From: Acidobacteriaceae bacterium
GTDB lineage: Bacteria > Acidobacteriota > Terriglobia > Terriglobales > Acidobacteriaceae
NCBI GenBank assembly: GCA_003165095.1
Contig: PLSH01000162.1
Span: 52,394-68,556 of the forward strand
Direction: 5' to 3'
Length of the DNA: 16,163 bases
In this document: in pieces, positions 13,451-16,163 of the stretch
How the letters are laid out: each line of letters starts with the position of its first letter
Numbering within the stretch: position 1 is the first letter of the stretch
Translations under genes and position numbers: made by a program
The notes under the pieces: model-generated
The model's input: the letters and a program-made list of their open reading frames with translations, nothing else
Databases searched by the model: none
What the model was told of the DNA's origin: nothing

Positions 13451-14651
13451 GCTGCAGAACGACCTGATCGCCTTCTTTCAGTCCGCTGACAAGTTCGGTG
13501 ACGGAGCCGTTTGAAAGTCCAACTTTCACTGCAACTTTGCGCGTGCCGTCTTTCTGGCTTCTGTCCGGAACCTGAACCGAGGCGTTCTTCTGGCCGTCGT
13601 AGATCACGGCATTTTCCGGGACCGTCAGCACGCCCTTGTGCTCGTCCATCAGGATTTCGGCATTGGCTGTCATGTTGGCCTTCAGCTCGCCGCCGGGATT
13701 GTTGATCGACACGCGCACCTCAAACGTAGTCACGTTGTCTTTTTCCACGCCCATGGGAGCAATCTTGGTAACTTTTCCCCAGAAAAGCCGGTCGCGGAAG
13801 CTCTCCACCTTGATGCGCGCGGGCTGGCCCATGTAGACGTGCGCGATGTCCGCCTCGTCCACTTTGCCCTGCACATAAACTTCGGCGGTATCTCCTTCGG
13901 TCATCACCAGGGTGGCCGTGGAGCCGAGGATCAGGATGGAGCTGACCGCGTCCCCAATCTCTACGTCGCGGGAGAGGATAACACCGTCCATGGGAGCCTG
14001 AATCGTGGTGTAGGAGAGCTGCTCTTCGAGCTGCTTCAGGCTGGCCTGGTTTTCGAGTACCTGGGCACGGGCCTGCTTAAGTCGGGCCGAATCCACACCC
14101 ACCTGTGCCTGCGAAGAATCCCGCTTGGTAAGGGCGGCCAGATAGTCCTTGTTGGCGTCATCGAGAGTCTGCCGGCTCACGATGCCGTCCTTCTGCATGG
14201 CCTGGTTGCGATCGAGCGTGGCTTTGTACATGGGCAGGTCAGGAGCAGCCGCGTTGACCTTATCCTGCTCGATATCGGCCTGGAAGGTGGAGACGTTGGC
14301 CTCGGCGGCGGCCAGTTGGGCCCGCTGCGCCTCAACCTGGGCCTCGATCTCCTGCTGATCGAGTTGGGCAAGATCCTGGCCCTTTTTCACCTCGCTGTTG
14401 ATATCGACATAGAGCTTTTCGACGATTCCGGAGGCTTTGCTTTTCACCTCGACCTTGGTGATGGGCTGAATCTTGCCGGTGGCGACCACGGATTGCGCGA
14501 CATCGCCGCGAGTGACCCTGGCCAGCTTGTTGGGATCGATGGATGCGCCTTTGGCCAGCCGGTCCAGAGCAAATCCGGCCACCAGCACGATTGCCACCAC
14601 CCCAAAGCCCAGCCAGATCCAAAATCGTTTGTTCCTTTGTGACGCGGCCAC
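13446..14651 (-). CDS. HlyD/MacA-type periplasmic adaptor (membrane fusion protein)
   Basis: A 401-residue membrane fusion protein that would link an inner-membrane transporter to an outer-membrane channel. There is one N-terminal membrane helix (about 11-29, WIWLGFGVVAIVLVAG). The lipoyl/barrel-sandwich halves are SKASGIVEKLYVDINSEV (about 71-88) and IQAPMDGVILSRDVEIGD (217-234). Between them lies a long Ala/Gln-rich alpha-helical hairpin (about 99-211) as expected for a coiled coil. Beta-barrel and membrane-proximal domains follow (VPENAVIYDG near 357), ending in SGLKEGDQVVLQQ. I use the GTG at 14651 because GGGAGG (14657-14662) lies 5 nt upstream; an in-frame ATG at 14669 would add six residues but has a poor ribosome-binding site. 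It is divergent from the permease gene; the pair resembles MacA/MacB. Confidence 0.9.
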   Translation of the reverse strand: MAASQRNKRFWIWLGFGVVAIVLVAGFALDRLAKGASIDPNKLARVTRGDVAQSVVATGKIQPITKVEVKSKASGIVEKLYVDINSEVKKGQDLAQLDQQEIEAQVEAQRAQLAAAEANVSTFQADIEQDKVNAAAPDLPMYKATLDRNQAMQKDGIVSRQTLDDANKDYLAALTKRDSSQAQVGVDSARLKQARAQVLENQASLKQLEEQLSYTTIQAPMDGVILSRDVEIGDAVSSILILGSTATLVMTEGDTAEVYVQGKVDEADIAHVYMGQPARIKVESFRDRLFWGKVTKIAPMGVEKDNVTTFEVRVSINNPGGELKANMTANAEILMDEHKGVLTVPENAVIYDGQKNASVQVPDRSQKDGTRKVAVKVGLSNGSVTELVSGLKEGDQVVLQQ

Positions 14652-14870
14652 ACAATCCTCCCAGCACATTCAAGAGCGCAATGGCTCCCGGCCTGGCAAG
14701 CCAACTTGTAATAAAAAAGATAATCACTCAGACGGCGGCAGCCGGAGACTGTCAACCGCTGAGCTATGTTACGCAAATCACCTCCCGCCAGTTCCGCCGG
14801 ATGTCCGGAACCGAAAGGCGAACCGGTGCGTATTGATAATTGGGTGCCCTCCCCCGGACGTCTAATCTTT
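14652..14870. promoter_or_regulatory. Divergent promoter region between adaptor and permease
   Basis: This 219-bp gap separates the divergent adaptor and permease genes. An AT-rich patch (TTGTAATAAAAAAGATAATC, 14706-14725) stands out from the GC-rich surroundings and is the likeliest promoter site, with TATTAC-like and TAATCA-like -10 candidates on the two strands. I cannot pair these with convincing -35 boxes. An in-frame extension of the permease through 14766-14870 is possible but not supported by homology. Confidence 0.35.
14657..14662 (-). promoter_or_regulatory. Ribosome-binding site favouring the GTG start of the adaptor gene
   Basis: GGGAGG on the minus strand lies 5 nt before the GTG at 14651 and inside the reading frame that would start at the ATG at 14669. 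It supports the shorter protein. Confidence 0.55.
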
Positions 14871-16124
14871 ATGCAGAGCTTTTCCGATACTCTCGGCCAG
14901 GTTTTCCGCGCCATCATGGCCAACAAGCTGCGCAGTTTTCTGACCATGTTCGGGATTGCGTGGGGGGTTGGCTCGCTGCTGGTGCTGGTGGGCCTGGGTG
15001 AGGGTTTCCGATCAGGGCAGCACAAACAGCTGGCCAGCTTTGGCAACGACGTGGTCCTGATGAATGACGGGACCATTCCAGCCATGGCCAACCAGCACAC
15101 TGACATGCGCCCCTACCAGTTCACGCTGGGCGACGAGGCTGCCGTTCGGGCGCTGCCCGAAGTGCGGGACGTGACGGCCACGCTCAACCGAACCGATCTT
15201 TACGAGGTCAGCCAATACGCCAACGCCTCCGGCCTCGTATTCGGCGTGGAGCCCAATTTTTCCGTCGTGCGCTTTGTCCCCATCGCCGAGGGCCGCTTTA
15301 TCGATGCACAGGACATGGCCGAGCGCCGGCGTGTTGCCGTTTTGGGGTACAAGAGCGGCCTGCTGCTCTTCCCGGGTCGTCCCATGCTGGGCGAGACCAT
15401 CACCATAAACGACATCAGCTTCACCGTTGTCGGCCGCGTGGAGACCATCAACCGCGGAAATAACGACTTCGACAACCAGAAGGTCTACATTCCGCTCACC
15501 ACCATGCAGGAGCTTTTCGCGATGAAGGGGGACAACATTGCCCGCGACGCGCTGACCACCATGCAGTACCAGCCAACCACAAAGGGCGATACGTCAGCGG
15601 CCAAGCCAGCCGTCCATCGCGTCATCGCGCAGCGCCACGGCTTTGACCCCTCCCTCAAAGATGCCTTCGACGAGTGGGACACCATCGAGGAAGAAAAGAT
15701 GATCGGGGCAATTTTCAACGCCATGGATATTTTTCTTGGCGGAGTGGGCATTGTGACATTAGGCCTGGGGGCGGTGGGCATTATCAATATCATGCTGGTT
15801 TCAGTGACGGAGCGAACCCGGGAGATCGGTGTGCTGAAGGCGATCGGCGCTCCCAGGAGCAGCATTCTGGCGCAGTTCTTCTGGGAAGGACTGCTGTTGA
15901 CGGGTATCAGCGGCCTGATCGGCATTTTGGTTTCAGCGGCGTTCATGGGCCTGCTGCAGATGCTGCTGACCGGCAAGATCCCGGGCTTCGATCCGCCCCG
16001 ACTGGTGCCGTGGACGGCCGCGCTGGCGCTGGGAGTGTTGGTATTAAGTGGCATCGCCGCCGGCCTGTATCCTGCCAGCAAGGCCGCGGCAATGGATCCG
16101 ATCGAAGCGCTGCGGAGGGAGTGA
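14871..16124 (+). CDS. MacB/FtsX-family ABC transporter permease
   Basis: A 417-residue inner-membrane permease of the MacB type. The topology is typical: one N-terminal helix (about 23-45, TMFGIAWGVGSLLVLVG), a large periplasmic MacB_PCD-like domain (46-285), then three C-terminal helices (about 287-310, 335-366 and 381-402). The cytoplasmic loop SVTERTREIGVLKAIGA (311-327) is the conserved FtsX signature contacting the ATPase, and the tail ends in PASKAAAMDPIEALR. There is no ATP-binding cassette in this protein, so the ATPase must be encoded separately, perhaps past the window end. The ATG at 14871 fits the family N-terminus but has a weak ribosome-binding site; a GTG at 14826 in frame is an alternative. 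With the divergent adaptor it likely forms a MacAB-type exporter for lipids, peptides or drugs. Confidence 0.9.
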   Translation: MQSFSDTLGQVFRAIMANKLRSFLTMFGIAWGVGSLLVLVGLGEGFRSGQHKQLASFGNDVVLMNDGTIPAMANQHTDMRPYQFTLGDEAAVRALPEVRDVTATLNRTDLYEVSQYANASGLVFGVEPNFSVVRFVPIAEGRFIDAQDMAERRRVAVLGYKSGLLLFPGRPMLGETITINDISFTVVGRVETINRGNNDFDNQKVYIPLTTMQELFAMKGDNIARDALTTMQYQPTTKGDTSAAKPAVHRVIAQRHGFDPSLKDAFDEWDTIEEEKMIGAIFNAMDIFLGGVGIVTLGLGAVGIINIMLVSVTERTREIGVLKAIGAPRSSILAQFFWEGLLLTGISGLIGILVSAAFMGLLQMLLTGKIPGFDPPRLVPWTAALALGVLVLSGIAAGLYPASKAAAMDPIEALRRE

Positions 16125-16131
16125 AAAGGCA

Positions 16132-16163
16132 GGGAATAGGGAATAGAGAATAGGGAACAGGGA
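16132..16163. repeat. Heptamer tandem repeat, GGGAATA type, running off the window
   Basis: Four degenerate 7-bp units plus a partial fifth: GGGAATA, GGGAATA, GAGAATA, GGGAACA, GGGA. It begins 7 bp after the permease stop and continues beyond the window. The strand shown is G/A-rich. Similar intergenic heptamers occur in some acidobacterial genomes as I recall; the function is unknown. Confidence 0.75.

Noticed and set aside
13638..14642. A 334-codon open frame on the plus strand
   Set aside because: Antisense to the HlyD/MacA-type adaptor, whose domains are clear. The His/Gly/Leu-rich translation mirrors the coiled-coil codons.
1..16163. tRNA or rRNA genes, CRISPR array, insertion sequence, prophage or attachment sites
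   Set aside because: I found no cloverleaf, rRNA-like segment, spaced direct repeats, transposase or integrase signature in either strand.

Overview
The window is about 60% G+C by eye, densely coded, and has no RNA genes, CRISPR arrays or insertion sequences that I can recognise. The mix suggests a soil-type bacterium, most likely an Acidobacteriota (Terriglobia-like) member. The clues are exported plant-polysaccharide hydrolases (GH51 and GH106-like), Tat-exported members of normally cytosolic enzyme families, a Gfo/Idh/MocA plus TIM-barrel pair, a MacA/MacB-like exporter, and an intergenic heptamer repeat of GGGAATA type. This taxonomic call is inference from gene content only.

Layout: (1) 1-1854, plus strand: the 3' part of a Gfo/Idh/MocA oxidoreductase, then a sugar phosphate isomerase/epimerase-type TIM barrel. 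(2) 1911-12283, minus strand: seven genes. In transcription order they are a Tat-exported amidohydrolase-like protein, a class I methyltransferase, a PfkB sugar kinase, then (after a 117-bp gap with a promoter candidate and a LacI-type operator candidate) a secreted GH51 arabinofuranosidase and a secreted GH106-like rhamnosidase, then nicotinate phosphoribosyltransferase (pncB) and a PD-(D/E)XK nuclease-like protein. (3) 12461-13432, plus strand: a Tat-exported aldo/keto reductase, divergent from the amidohydrolase. (4) 13446-14651 minus and 14871-16124 plus: a divergent HlyD/MacA-type adaptor and a MacB/FtsX-type ABC permease. The window ends in the heptamer repeat.

How they may work together: GH51 and GH106 would strip arabinose and rhamnose from pectin or arabinan-type glycans outside the cytoplasm, and the PfkB kinase would phosphorylate a released or derived sugar inside. 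The two leftmost genes are also sugar-metabolism families. The methyltransferase, the Tat-exported amidohydrolase and the Tat-exported reductase have no clear role in this. pncB, the nuclease and the adaptor/permease pair look functionally separate.

I see no clear new defence or mobile system. The observations most worth checking are the LacI-type operator, the amidohydrolase with altered metal-ligand motifs divergent from a Tat reductase, the pncB-nuclease neighbourhood, and several precise inverted repeats at gene junctions.
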